Positions 9,579 to 17,531 of a stretch of DNA of 64,000 nucleotides are shown one piece after another. The stretch comes from Arthrobacter liuii. Its GTDB lineage: Bacteria; Actinomycetota; Actinomycetes; Actinomycetales; Micrococcaceae. The stretch covers positions 1 to 64,000 of the forward strand of contig NZ_BMFW01000005.1 of NCBI RefSeq assembly GCF_014639275.1. Reading direction: 5' to 3'. The notes below the pieces were generated by a model. The model worked only from the letters and a program-made list of their open reading frames with translations. It was not told where the DNA came from and searched no databases. Within the stretch, counting starts at the first letter, position 1; each line of letters starts with the position of its first letter. Position numbers and translations under genes: made by a program.

Positions 9579-11009
9579 ATGAACGTAACTGATCAAACCT
9601 TGCCCCGCCCCCGGCGCAGCCGAGGGCGGTCCGCTGCCCGTCGTCTGGGGATCGTCAGCGGCTTGCTCACCCTCATCCTTTCCGCGGGCATGGCCGTCGC
9701 CACGCCCATCGCCTTCGCGGACGACCTCGAGGACCGAAAAGCAGCCCTTGAGGCCGAAGCCGCCAGGGTCCAGGCGTCCCTGGAATTTGTTGATTCCCGG
9801 ATCGCGAAGGCTGCCGGTGACCTGGTGATCTACCAGGGGCAGCTGCCGGGTGCGCAGCAGGCCCTGCTTGACGCCCAAGGCCGGGTGGCGAGTGCGGTGA
9901 AGGAGTCGGAGGCGCTGGCCGCGCGCGTGGACATGGCGCAGCAAAACAAAGCCAAGATCACCCAGCAGCTGGAAACGGACAAGCAGAAGATCGCCGACAC
10001 CAAGAAGCTGATCGGCCAGATCGCAACCCAGGCCTACAAGTCCGGCGGCGTTCCGTCCAACCTTTCGCTCTTCTTCGGGTCCAACGGCGGCGGGAGCCTG
10101 ACCGACACCATGGACCTCGCTGACCAGGCCATGCGCAGCCAGAACGCCGCCATGGACAAGCTCAACCAGCAGAACGCCACCAACGTCAACTCCGAAGCAC
10201 GGCTGCAGGCCGTGGAGGGGGAGATCAAGGATCTCAAGGCCAAGGCTGACGCCGCCCTTGAACGGGAGAAGGCCGCCCGCGACGAGGCCGCCACCAAGAA
10301 AGCCCAGGTTGACCAGCTGATCGCCGACACTACCCGCCTTGATGCGGAGCTGCAGGCGGCCAAACCAGGCATCCAGGCCCAGCTCGCCGGCGTCCAGGCC
10401 AACCAGAACCAGGTGGCCAACGAAATCGCCGAACGCGACCGCAAGGCCCGCGAGGCGTGGGAAGCCGAGCAGCGCAGGCAGGCCGAAGCCGCTGCTGCCG
10501 CAGCTGCAGCGGCGGCAGCAGCCGCAAACCGCCCGGCCCCGCCCGCCCAGCCGTACGTGCCGCCCGCCGCAGGATCGCCGTCGGCCTTTGGCCTCCGCCA
10601 TCCCTTCGACGGCAGCATCCCAATCACCTCCGGCTTTGGCTACCGCACAACTCCGCCGGGAACTATCGACTTCTACGGCACCGGCGGATACATGCACACC
10701 GGAATCGACTTCGGCGCCGCCTGCGGCACGCCCGTGTACGCGGCAGCTGCCGGTGAGGTCTTCAGCTCGGGCTGGAACTCCGCCGACGGTGGCGGCTGGC
10801 GCGTCAAGATTGACCATGGGGTGGTGCAGGGCAACACCCTGACCACGATCTATTACCACAACTCCAGCATCGTGGTCTCGAACGGGCAGAGGGTTTCGCA
10901 GGGCCAGCTGATCGCCTACTCAGGCAGCACCGGCAACTCCACGGGCTGCCACGCCCACTTCGAAACCTGGCTGAACGGCGCGGCCGTGGACCCCATGGGG
11001 CTGCTGTAG
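9579..11009 (+). CDS. Secreted M23 peptidoglycan endopeptidase with coiled-coil domain (FtsEX partner)
   Basis: ATG 9579 is 6 nt after AAGGA; GTG 9555 and ATG 9573 are less likely starts. A signal sequence (residues about 20-48) leads to a long coiled coil (about 55-290), an Ala/Pro linker, and a C-terminal LytM domain with the Zn ligands HTGIDFGAACG and CHAHFETW. The layout, coiled coil plus peptidase directly after ftsEX, is that of PcsB/EnvC/RipC-type hydrolases or activators controlled by FtsX. Both zinc motifs are intact, so I predict an active enzyme. Confidence 0.88.
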   Translation: MNVTDQTLPRPRRSRGRSAARRLGIVSGLLTLILSAGMAVATPIAFADDLEDRKAALEAEAARVQASLEFVDSRIAKAAGDLVIYQGQLPGAQQALLDAQGRVASAVKESEALAARVDMAQQNKAKITQQLETDKQKIADTKKLIGQIATQAYKSGGVPSNLSLFFGSNGGGSLTDTMDLADQAMRSQNAAMDKLNQQNATNVNSEARLQAVEGEIKDLKAKADAALEREKAARDEAATKKAQVDQLIADTTRLDAELQAAKPGIQAQLAGVQANQNQVANEIAERDRKAREAWEAEQRRQAEAAAAAAAAAAAAANRPAPPAQPYVPPAAGSPSAFGLRHPFDGSIPITSGFGYRTTPPGTIDFYGTGGYMHTGIDFGAACGTPVYAAAAGEVFSSGWNSADGGGWRVKIDHGVVQGNTLTTIYYHNSSIVVSNGQRVSQGQLIAYSGSTGNSTGCHAHFETWLNGAAVDPMGLL

Positions 11010-11091
11010 GGGAGAAGCGCTGCTGCCGTAGAATGGTATGACTCCGCGCCGTTGGCCCGGATGCACCCAACCTGAACCGAGGAGTTTCCGC

Positions 11092-11565
11092 GTGCCTAAA
11101 GAAAGTGGCCGTAAGGTGGTGGCCACCAACCGCAAGGCCCGGCACGACTATCACGTGCTGGACACTTACGAGGCCGGCATCGCGCTGATGGGCACCGAAG
11201 TGAAGTCCCTGCGCGAGGGCCATGCCTCCATGGTGGATGGATTCTGCACGTTCTATAACGACGAGTTGTGGATGGAAGCCATCCACATTCCCGAGTACAA
11301 CCAGGGCAGCTGGACCAACCACGCAGCACGCCGGCGCCGCAAACTGCTGCTCCACCGCGAAGAACTCATCAAAATCTCCCACAAGGTGCGGGAATCCGGC
11401 TACACCATCGTTCCGCTCCAGCTGTACTTCGTGGATGGGCGTGCCAAGGTGGAGATTGCCGTCGCCCGCGGCAAGCGCGAGTACGACAAGCGCCAGACCC
11501 TCCGCGAGCAGCAGGACACCCGGGAAGCCCAGCGGGAGATGCGTGAACGGAACCGGCGCCGATAG
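11092..11565 (+). CDS. smpB: SsrA-binding protein SmpB
   Basis: 157 residues from GTG 11092, preceded by GAGGAG at 8-nt spacing. It binds tmRNA and delivers it to stalled ribosomes. Typical core: NRKARHDYHVLDTYEAGIAL, GTEVKSLREG, and the basic C-terminal tail ending in RNRRR. It sits directly upstream of ssrA, the usual arrangement. Confidence 0.97.
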   Translation: MPKESGRKVVATNRKARHDYHVLDTYEAGIALMGTEVKSLREGHASMVDGFCTFYNDELWMEAIHIPEYNQGSWTNHAARRRRKLLLHREELIKISHKVRESGYTIVPLQLYFVDGRAKVEIAVARGKREYDKRQTLREQQDTREAQREMRERNRRR

Positions 11566-11638
11566 GAATTATTTCGGCGAGGCATGCGTTAGCATAGATA
11601 GTCCGGTGGGTTAGCCTGCCGGTTTGATAACAAAATAC

Positions 11639-12004
11639 GGGGATGATCGGTTTCGACGATGTTAGTCGCGACAGGTGAAGCGGGCCGAGGATGCAGAATT
11701 ATCTCGTAAACGCTGTCTGCAAACCAATAAGTGCCAATTCTAAGCGCACTGACTTCGCTCTTGCTGCCTAAGCAGTAAGACAGTCCGTCAGCCCGAGGTT
11801 GCTATTGCCCCGGAACCTGGCGTCATTTAGATAGCCACTGCTGCTTACCTCCGTCACCGGGGTGAGCGGGACTTTTAGGTGACTGGGCCCGGATCAGCCA
11901 GCTGTTTGCAGCATGGCTGGGGCCGAGAAAATCCGACGCAAACTGCGCCCGGAGAAGCCCTGACAACACGACATCGGACGGGGGTTCAATTCCCCCCATC
12001 TCCA
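11639..12004 (+). ncRNA. ssrA: Transfer-messenger RNA (tmRNA)
   Basis: The 5' end GGGGATG pairs with CATCTCC at 11997-12003, and GGGGGTTCAATTCCCCC forms the T-arm of the tRNA-like domain. The conserved 5' segment GATCGGTTTCGAC follows the acceptor strand. The tag frame runs from the resume codon GCC 11733 to TAA 11769-11771 and encodes ANSKRTDFALAA, with the usual ALAA end. Its 3' end serves as the phage integration site. The 3' CCA is not perfectly encoded (ACA follows the acceptor). Confidence 0.95.
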
Positions 12005-12006
12005 CA
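11975..12006. other. Predicted prophage attachment site (attL) at the 3' end of ssrA
   Basis: The integrase gene begins about 120 bp after the tRNA-like 3' end of tmRNA, the classic arrangement for phages that use ssrA as attB. The crossover core should lie in the T-arm and acceptor sequence. The partner copy (attR) is not in the window, so the exact core cannot be set. Confidence 0.55.
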
Positions 12007-12015
12007 AAAAGGAGG

Positions 12016-12049
12016 CCCCTAGATCCGCGTGATCTAGGGGTTTTCTTTT
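12016..12049 (+). terminator. Rho-independent terminator after ssrA
   Basis: CCCCTAGATC and GATCTAGGGG form a perfect 10-bp stem with a 5-nt loop, followed by TTTTCTTTT. It should end tmRNA transcription. If the crossover lies in the tmRNA 3' end, this terminator was supplied by the phage. Confidence 0.88.
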
Positions 12050-12064
12050 GGGTTACATCGGTGT

Positions 12065-12098
12065 TGTCATCAGGGAAGCCGGAAGTGTCATCAGAGAA
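12065..12098. repeat. Direct repeats upstream of the integrase (possible Int/Xis or operator sites)
   Basis: TGTCATCAGGGAA (12065-12077) and TGTCATCAGAGAA (12086-12098) match at 12 of 13 positions and are 21 bp apart, i.e. two helical turns. They lie between the attachment site and the integrase start, as arm-type integrase or excisionase sites or a repressor operator would. Confidence 0.5.
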
Positions 12099-12113
12099 TC
12101 GGCCTGATTCCGC

Positions 12114-12126
12114 TAGAATTAGTCCA
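12114..12126 (+). promoter_or_regulatory. Possible leaderless promoter of the integrase gene
   Basis: TAGAAT at 12114-12119 ends 6 nt before the ATG at 12126, which would put +1 at or next to the start codon. No ribosome site is visible. No convincing -35 is seen. Confidence 0.4.
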
Positions 12127-13301
12127 TGGCATCCATCCAGAAGCGCGGTCCACGCAAAGACGGCACCTACAGCTATCAGGTGCAGTGGCGTGACCGGGAC
12201 ACAAAACAGCCCGAGCGCTGGACCTTTGATGACGAGTCGGAGGCCGAGTCCTGGAAACGGCTACTGAATGCCAATGGCCAGTCGTTGCGGCAGGCCGAGA
12301 AGGTCGCTGACGATGGCAAGAGAACAGGCCCCACCGTCGCCGAGCTTATGGCCATCCATATCTCAGAGCTCACGGACGTAGGCCCGTACCAGTCGGGGCG
12401 CTACGAGGCTGACATCCGGAACCACTTCAGTGAGCAGTTGGGGTCCCGCAAGGTTGTCGCCGTCGAGTACGAGGACATCGTGACGTGGATCAAGTACATG
12501 CAGGGTAAGGGCCTGTCTGCGAAGTCCATTGCCAACCAGCATGGGCTGCTGTCGGCCACGATGACGACGGCGGTGCGGAAGCGGCTGCGCCCGGACAATC
12601 CCTGCAAGGGCGTGAAGCTTCCGAAGTCGACCGCTACCGAAGAGGTCATGCGGTTCATCACGCAGGACGAGTGGCGGCGCATCATCGGCAACATGGACCC
12701 GCATTTCGTCCCATTCTTCCAACTGCTCATCGGGACCGGGTTGCGGTTCGGTGAGGCGACGGCGCTCAAGGCGTCTGACTTTGACCTGGATGCCGCCACT
12801 CCCACTGTGCGCGTCATCAGGGCGTGGAAGTATGACAAGAAGGGCGGCTACTATATCGGCCCCCCGAAGACCAAGAAGAGCAAGCGGACGGTATCCCTCG
12901 CCCCGTCCACGGTGGCCGCGATCCGTGAGAAGGTGGAGGGCGCTGGCAAGGGGTACGTCTTCACGCTCAAGCGCGGCGGCGTGATGAGATCCAACTCGAC
13001 ATTCAACCGGGCATGGCGGCCTGCGCTGCTCGCTGCCGGGTACAAGCCGTGGATGTCCGTGAAGGACCCCGGCAATATGCCCCGCATACACGACACTAGA
13101 CACAGCCATGCCAGTTGGATGCTCCAGGCGGGGATGGAGATTTTTGCCCTCTCCCGGCGGCTCGGGCATGAGTCGATCACGACAACCTCCGATAGGTACA
13201 GCCACCTCATGCCGCAAGCCCACTTCACCGGCGCGGCGGTGGCCGAGCGGGCGCTGGAGTCCCTTGATGCCATGGATGCGGCAGGGGAGTTGGCGAGCTA
13301 G
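12126..13301 (+). CDS. int: Tyrosine-type phage integrase
   Basis: 391 residues. Site-specific recombinase that inserts the prophage at ssrA. Arm-binding N-terminal region (1-60), SAM-like core-binding domain (70-170), catalytic domain with R207 (GTGLRFGE), HxxR at 322-325 (IHDTRHSH), H348 (RRLGHES) and nucleophile Y358 (TTTSDRYSHL). All family catalytic residues are present, so it should be active. It is the only plus-strand gene at the left phage end and converges on the lysis genes. Confidence 0.95.
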   Translation: MASIQKRGPRKDGTYSYQVQWRDRDTKQPERWTFDDESEAESWKRLLNANGQSLRQAEKVADDGKRTGPTVAELMAIHISELTDVGPYQSGRYEADIRNHFSEQLGSRKVVAVEYEDIVTWIKYMQGKGLSAKSIANQHGLLSATMTTAVRKRLRPDNPCKGVKLPKSTATEEVMRFITQDEWRRIIGNMDPHFVPFFQLLIGTGLRFGEATALKASDFDLDAATPTVRVIRAWKYDKKGGYYIGPPKTKKSKRTVSLAPSTVAAIREKVEGAGKGYVFTLKRGGVMRSNSTFNRAWRPALLAAGYKPWMSVKDPGNMPRIHDTRHSHASWMLQAGMEIFALSRRLGHESITTTSDRYSHLMPQAHFTGAAVAERALESLDAMDAAGELAS

Positions 13302-13321
13302 GAGCCCCGGAAACGACAAAT

Positions 13322-13363
13322 AGCCCCGCCATCCCGGGAAAGGGATGACGGGGCTTTCGTTTT
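13322..13363. terminator. Bidirectional terminator between integrase and lysis genes
   Basis: AGCCCCG..CATCCC and GGGATG.CGGGGCT (13322-13355) form a strong hairpin followed by TTCGTTTT. It can stop integrase transcription from the left and the late operon coming from the right. Confidence 0.8.
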
Positions 13364-13369
13364 GTGCGA

Positions 13370-13744
13370 CTACGCCACAGGTGCTGCGGGTGCCTCGAAT
13401 ACGGGCGTCACGGCGACGGGTTCCACGGCTGCGGCTTCGACTTTGGCGGCGGGGAACACCGTGGCGGGGGCGTGTACCTCAACCGGTGCTGCGGGGGCCG
13501 TCACGGGGGCTTCTGCGGCCGTTGCCGTCTCGTCCTGCGCGGCGGTGCTGCCTTCGGACTTCAGCCAGCCGGCAGCGAACATCACGAGGGTGATGGTGAG
13601 GCCGTAGACGAGGCTGGAGAACTTACCGAGCCCGTCGAACAGGTCCGGGGTGATGAGGGTGATGTTGGCGAGCAGGGCGGAGGCGATAATGCCGCCGATG
13701 GCTGCCGCTGCGACTTTTGGGGTGGGTGCAAGCTTGCTTGACAT
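13370..13744 (-). CDS. Putative holin with long Ala/Val/Pro tail
   Basis: 124 residues from ATG 13744, with GGAAC upstream. Two hydrophobic segments (residues about 13-30 and 43-60) are separated by a short polar turn, as in small actinophage holins; the second half is Ala/Pro/Val-rich low-complexity sequence. It lies directly after the endolysin, which supports a holin role. The long tail is unusual for r1t-type holins. Confidence 0.65.
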   Translation of the reverse strand: MSSKLAPTPKVAAAAIGGIIASALLANITLITPDLFDGLGKFSSLVYGLTITLVMFAAGWLKSEGSTAAQDETATAAEAPVTAPAAPVEVHAPATVFPAAKVEAAAVEPVAVTPVFEAPAAPVA

Positions 13745-13754
13745 GGCGGGTTCC

Positions 13755-14801
13755 TTACTTGGTGATCTGAGTCTTGAAGTATTCGAACTGGGCGGCGGGC
13801 AGTTCGGCCTTGAGCCGGGCGACGAGAGCGTCAACATCCACGGCGGGCGCGTTGGTGACGTTGGTGACCGCTGCGGGTTTCGCGTTGATCTGGGCGAGGA
13901 GCCCGGCAAGGTTGGTGGTGGTCCCGTCGGGCAGGGTGAACTGCTGGTTCAGGACGTTCGCGGGGACGCTGTTGAGGAGTCGGGCGAGGGACGTGCTGGT
14001 GGCGTCTGCCCAGCCGAGCGCGAGGGCCTGGCTGGTGGTGTGCCGCTGCCCTGCGGGTTGGGTCTGTCCGTCGAAGCCGTACCATTCGACTTCGGTGTTG
14101 AGCGCTTCGGTGTGGAATGAGGCGCGGGCGCCGCGTTCGATGTCGGAGGCGCCGGCGAAGATGTCGGCCTTGAACTGGGGGCCTGCGATGTAGGCGAGCT
14201 GGGCTGCTTGTTCGGGGGTCAAGTCATCCTCCTGAATGGGTGTGACGGTCGCTGATTGCGGGCTGATGGTGCCGTAGTAGGGGCTGGGGTCCACGCAGCC
14301 GTAGATGTAGCCGTTGGCGCACGAGTAGGTGAGATCTACGAGGGCGCCGACGTGGAGGTGCGCGCCGAGGGTGACGCCGGGGGCTTTGGTGTTCCCGGAG
14401 AGGCCGATGAGTTGGCCTTCGGTGACGACGGTCCCCACTGGTGCGGCGTCGTTGCTGGAGAGGTGTCCGTACATGGAGATCCAGCCGTCGTGCTGGATGA
14501 GGGTGACGATGCCGGGGAAGTTCTTGTACAGGTACCAGCGTTGCCGGTAGCCCGCGTCGGTGGCGTCGCCGGGTAGGTTGGTGCCCCAGTCCGCCCAGAT
14601 GACGGTGCCGTCGGCGATGGCGTGGACAGGGGTGCCGATGGGGCAGGCGATGTCTTGCCCGGCGTGCCCGTAGGGCTGGTAGTTCCCGTAGGCGGCGACG
14701 AGCTGCTGCACTTCGCTGCCGTTCGGATCGCCCGTGACGCCTGCTGTGGCGTCGGAGCCGAACTCCTGGGAGACGGGGAACTCGTTACTGACTGGCCTCA
14801 T
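13755..14801 (-). CDS. Phage endolysin, M23-type endopeptidase
   Basis: 348 residues. The N-terminal half is a LytM/M23 metallopeptidase with Zn-binding GHAGQDIACP near residue 45, MYGHLSS, and GAHLHVGALVD near residue 145, so peptide cross-links of peptidoglycan are the likely target. No signal peptide, so release depends on a holin. The C-terminal half (residues about 200-348) has no family I recognise and may bind the wall. Its start overlaps the upstream coiled-coil gene by about 17 bp. Confidence 0.85.
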   Translation of the reverse strand: MRPVSNEFPVSQEFGSDATAGVTGDPNGSEVQQLVAAYGNYQPYGHAGQDIACPIGTPVHAIADGTVIWADWGTNLPGDATDAGYRQRWYLYKNFPGIVTLIQHDGWISMYGHLSSNDAAPVGTVVTEGQLIGLSGNTKAPGVTLGAHLHVGALVDLTYSCANGYIYGCVDPSPYYGTISPQSATVTPIQEDDLTPEQAAQLAYIAGPQFKADIFAGASDIERGARASFHTEALNTEVEWYGFDGQTQPAGQRHTTSQALALGWADATSTSLARLLNSVPANVLNQQFTLPDGTTTNLAGLLAQINAKPAAVTNVTNAPAVDVDALVARLKAELPAAQFEYFKTQITK

Positions 14802-15273
14802 GGGGCGCCTCCTGGGTGTGAATGGTCACGTTCGTGACGGGCGCTGCAGGGACGGGCTTGAGGTGTTCTTCGAGCTTGGCGGCGAGTTCGACCAGTTTGG
14901 CGACGTGCTCGGTTTGGCCTTTTTCGAGGCGGAGGGTGGCGTCTTTCACGGATGAGCCGTTGTTGAACTCGACCTCATGGCGGATGGTTTCGAGGACGCC
15001 GTCCTGGTTGGCGAGGACTTCGTCCTGCTGGTCGAGGCGTTCTTCGAGCCGGTCTTCGAGTCGGCCGGCGAGGGCTTTGAGGTCGCGGATGACTTCGAAC
15101 AGGCCGGGGATGCGTTCCTGCCCAGTGATGACGTTCGCTTCGACGCCGACGAGGTGCGCCCAGAATTGGGCGGCGGCCCTGACTTTTGGCTTCAGTTGGC
15201 TGGTGACGAACGTGGCGAGGGCGACCGTGGCTGCGACGGCGCCGCTGACGATCCCGATGATTTGCCAGTCCAT
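14785..15273 (-). CDS. Membrane-anchored coiled-coil protein of the lysis cassette (DUF2746-like)
   Basis: 162 residues from ATG 15273. One N-terminal helix (IIGIVSGAVAATVALATFV) is followed by a long polar coiled coil (DRLEERLDQQDEVLANQ) and a C-terminal Pro/Val stretch. Similar small anchored coiled-coil proteins sit beside holin genes in actinophages. Role in lysis or as a spanin-like factor is inferred only. Four bases separate it from the tail gene upstream. Confidence 0.55.
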   Translation of the reverse strand: MDWQIIGIVSGAVAATVALATFVTSQLKPKVRAAAQFWAHLVGVEANVITGQERIPGLFEVIRDLKALAGRLEDRLEERLDQQDEVLANQDGVLETIRHEVEFNNGSSVKDATLRLEKGQTEHVAKLVELAAKLEEHLKPVPAAPVTNVTIHTQEAPHEASQ

Positions 15274-15277
15274 GGCG

Positions 15278-16219
15278 TTACCCGACCTTTGTGACGCGGA
15301 GCCGGTGGTTGATCGCGGCGTTGTAGGTGGCCCCGGAGGTTTGCACGTAGACGAGCTTGATCTGCGCGTTGGCGGGGAGGCTGAGGGTGACTGAGATGTC
15401 GTGCTCGAATGCGGACGGCCACTGGTGTGAGGTGTAGGTGGACCCGGAGTTGTTGTTGCGGATTGACATGTAGACGGGTGCGCCGGCGCTGCCGCCGAGG
15501 ACCGCGTACCAGTGGAAGGTGTACCGTCCGGCCGTGCTGACCTGGAAGATGTCGTTCGCGGGGGTGGAGCCGAAGCCGGGGTAGATGGAGTTGGCGGCGT
15601 CGAGGGTGCCGAGGCCGGGTCCCCATCCGGTGGCGTTGGGGACGGTGTTGGCGGGGTTGGAGTACGTCCATTCCTCGTGCGGTGTTGCGCCGCGCCATGG
15701 GGCCATGGTTCCGAGTTGGGTGATGTTGGCGCTGGTGATCGATGAGGCGTTCGCGGCGACGTTGATCCATGCGAGCGGGATGGCGTTGGCGGGGATGGTT
15801 GGCGCGTTCGCGGGGTAGGAGGCACCGGAGGTGGGGACGCCTGCGACGACGGCGAGGACGCCCGCGTTGGTGGTGCCCGCGTATTGGGAGTCCTGGACGG
15901 CGGCGTAGACGACGTCGATGCGGGGGTTGATGGAGTCGGCGGTTGCGACGGAGGCGGTGTAGGCGGATTCGTTCTGGCCGTAGTACATGGCCTGGCTGCT
16001 GAAGTTGCCGCCGGTGACGTTGCCGACGTTGGTGCCGGGTATCCAGCAGCGGCCGACGCCGACGCTGACGTTCATGGAGGGGGTGCCGGTTGCGCTGACG
16101 GTGAGGTCGCCGGCGTTGACGAGTCCGCCGCCGGGGGGCACGAGGGATGAGACGGCCTGCCGGAACAGGGCCGCGGAGTGGGCGGAATTTTGCAGCGCAA
16201 AGGGTGTCGCTGAGAACAC
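15278..16219 (-). CDS. Minor tail/receptor-binding protein
   Basis: 313 residues from GTG 16219, preceded by AAGGAG. Residues 1-130 resemble a baseplate/fibre N-terminus (LFRQAVSSLVPPGGGLVNAGDLTVSATG), the C-terminal 120 residues look like a beta-sandwich adhesin (GRYTFHWYAVLGGSAGAPVY). Placed last in the tail block, where host-range proteins usually lie. Exact function not recognised. Confidence 0.6.
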   Translation of the reverse strand: MFSATPFALQNSAHSAALFRQAVSSLVPPGGGLVNAGDLTVSATGTPSMNVSVGVGRCWIPGTNVGNVTGGNFSSQAMYYGQNESAYTASVATADSINPRIDVVYAAVQDSQYAGTTNAGVLAVVAGVPTSGASYPANAPTIPANAIPLAWINVAANASSITSANITQLGTMAPWRGATPHEEWTYSNPANTVPNATGWGPGLGTLDAANSIYPGFGSTPANDIFQVSTAGRYTFHWYAVLGGSAGAPVYMSIRNNNSGSTYTSHQWPSAFEHDISVTLSLPANAQIKLVYVQTSGATYNAAINHRLRVTKVG

Positions 16220-16240
16220 GGGGGCTCCTTGGTGGGCATG

Positions 16241-16266
16241 GAAAAAGCCCCACCGTGGCAGGGCTT
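16241..16266 (-). terminator. Terminator-like hairpin before the last tail gene
   Basis: AAGCCC (16245-16250) pairs with GGGCTT (16261-16266); on the minus strand the stem is followed by TTTTT. It lies upstream of the 15278-16219 tail gene and just before the plus-strand gene at 16325, so it may insulate that cargo gene. Confidence 0.5.
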
Positions 16267-16324
16267 CGTAAATTCGTTGGACGAAAGGCTTTTAATTTGT
16301 GGACAGGTCGGTTAGGGTGGGGGC

Positions 16325-16831
16325 ATGGACACGAAATCAGCTATTGGCGGCGGCGCCGCGGTACTTCTGGCACTCGCGGCGTTCGGCGGCTTGGTTGCTA
16401 CGGCGAACGCGGATATAGCGCCCGCCCCGGCAGTGTCCGTGACCACTTCGGCGCCTGCTGTTACGGCGGCGCCTTCGCCTACCCCGGAGCCTGTCGTGAC
16501 CACCGCAACGCCTGAACCTGTAGCCCCCGCGCCCGTAGCGCCTGCGCCTGCCCCCGCGCCTGTCGTGGCGGCGCCCGCTCCCGTGGCGCCTGCGCCTGCT
16601 CCCGTGGTTGCCGATCCAGCTCCCGCGCCGGTGTATGTTGCGCCGGCGCCTGCACCTGCACCCGCTGTAGCCCCGGCTCCGGCAGTTGCCCCCGCGCCGG
16701 CTCCGGGTGAGTACAACATGGTTCAGCTTCCGCCGGTGAACGGCATGCCGGGTGGTACGGCGTATTCCACGGACCCGAATGCGCCCGTCAACGCGCCCGC
16801 CATGTCAACCGGTAACGGCAAGCGCGGTTAG
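16325..16831 (+). CDS. Secreted Ala/Pro/Val-rich protein (plus-strand cargo gene)
   Basis: 168 residues. A signal peptide (AVLLALAAFGGLVATANA) is followed by about 100 residues of low-complexity Ala-Pro-Val and a short polar tail (PVNGMPGGTAYSTDPN). AGGGTGGGGGC precedes the ATG. It is opposite in orientation to all surrounding tail genes, and its TAG stop shares bases with the TAA stop of the convergent tail gene (TTAG, 16828-16831). Not recognised; the secretion signal suggests a lysogenic-conversion or wall-surface role. Confidence 0.65.
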   Translation: MDTKSAIGGGAAVLLALAAFGGLVATANADIAPAPAVSVTTSAPAVTAAPSPTPEPVVTTATPEPVAPAPVAPAPAPAPVVAAPAPVAPAPAPVVADPAPAPVYVAPAPAPAPAVAPAPAVAPAPAPGEYNMVQLPPVNGMPGGTAYSTDPNAPVNAPAMSTGNGKRG

Positions 16832-17523
16832 CGGAGGAATAGGACCGTAGCGTTCAGGTTCATCACTGACGAGGTCCCTGCCGCCGCCCATGTGCCGGTG
16901 TTGCTTGACGCCTTCCCGGAGAGTGGGAAGGTGCTGCCGCCGGTGAGCCCGGTTATTTGCGCTACCACCGTGTTGTTGAGCGACACTTCTGCGCCTGCTG
17001 CGGCTGTTGCGTTTGATGACCAGCCGGGGGATGTGCCGTTGATGTTGGCGCCCAGGAAGGCGCTGTCGGCGGCCCCGGAGTTGTTGAGCATGTTCATGGT
17101 CACGGTGAGGTTGACGAGCGCCTGCGTGTAGCCCGCGGGTACGGGGACGTCGTAGTGGAGTTTTTCGACGTTCGAACCGGATGTGATGGAGATGTTCTGA
17201 ATGTCGGCGTGGTAGGCGGCCGGGACGACGGGGGCGCTGAGTGCTGAGTTGCTGATGGACCCGTTGGGCACGGACAGGTTCCCGGTGATGGTGGTGTTGC
17301 CGAGTGTCGCGGACCCGTCGAGGGTGGAGAGGGTGACGACTTCGGCGCCGGAGGGGTTGAACAGGTGCAGCCCGGCCTTGTCCGTGGAGAGCCCCTGCCC
17401 GCCGTCCTGCCCTGTTGAGGCGTGCAGGAGGACGGGTTGGGTGGACATGGCCGCGAGTTGGTTCTGGATGCGCTGGAGGGTCTGGGAGAGCTCGTAGTTC
17501 ATCCCGAGTTGTGCGTTGACCAT
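16828..17523 (-). CDS. Minor tail protein
   Basis: 231 residues from ATG 17523 with AGGAG upstream. N-terminal helix (YELSQTLQRIQNQLAAM) then Gly/Ser/Thr-rich beta sequence (GSATLGNTTITGNLSVPNGS) typical of tail-fibre shafts, and a beta-sandwich end. Belongs to the tail-tip block; no specific family recognised. Confidence 0.6.
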   Translation of the reverse strand: MVNAQLGMNYELSQTLQRIQNQLAAMSTQPVLLHASTGQDGGQGLSTDKAGLHLFNPSGAEVVTLSTLDGSATLGNTTITGNLSVPNGSISNSALSAPVVPAAYHADIQNISITSGSNVEKLHYDVPVPAGYTQALVNLTVTMNMLNNSGAADSAFLGANINGTSPGWSSNATAAAGAEVSLNNTVVAQITGLTGGSTFPLSGKASSNTGTWAAAGTSSVMNLNATVLFLR

Positions 17524-17531
17524 GCGGGCTC

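Noticed and set aside
16312..16719. Minus-strand Gly/Ala/Thr-rich ORF opposite the Ala/Pro cargo gene
   Set aside because: Mirror of low-complexity DNA; the plus-strand gene has a signal peptide and ribosome site.
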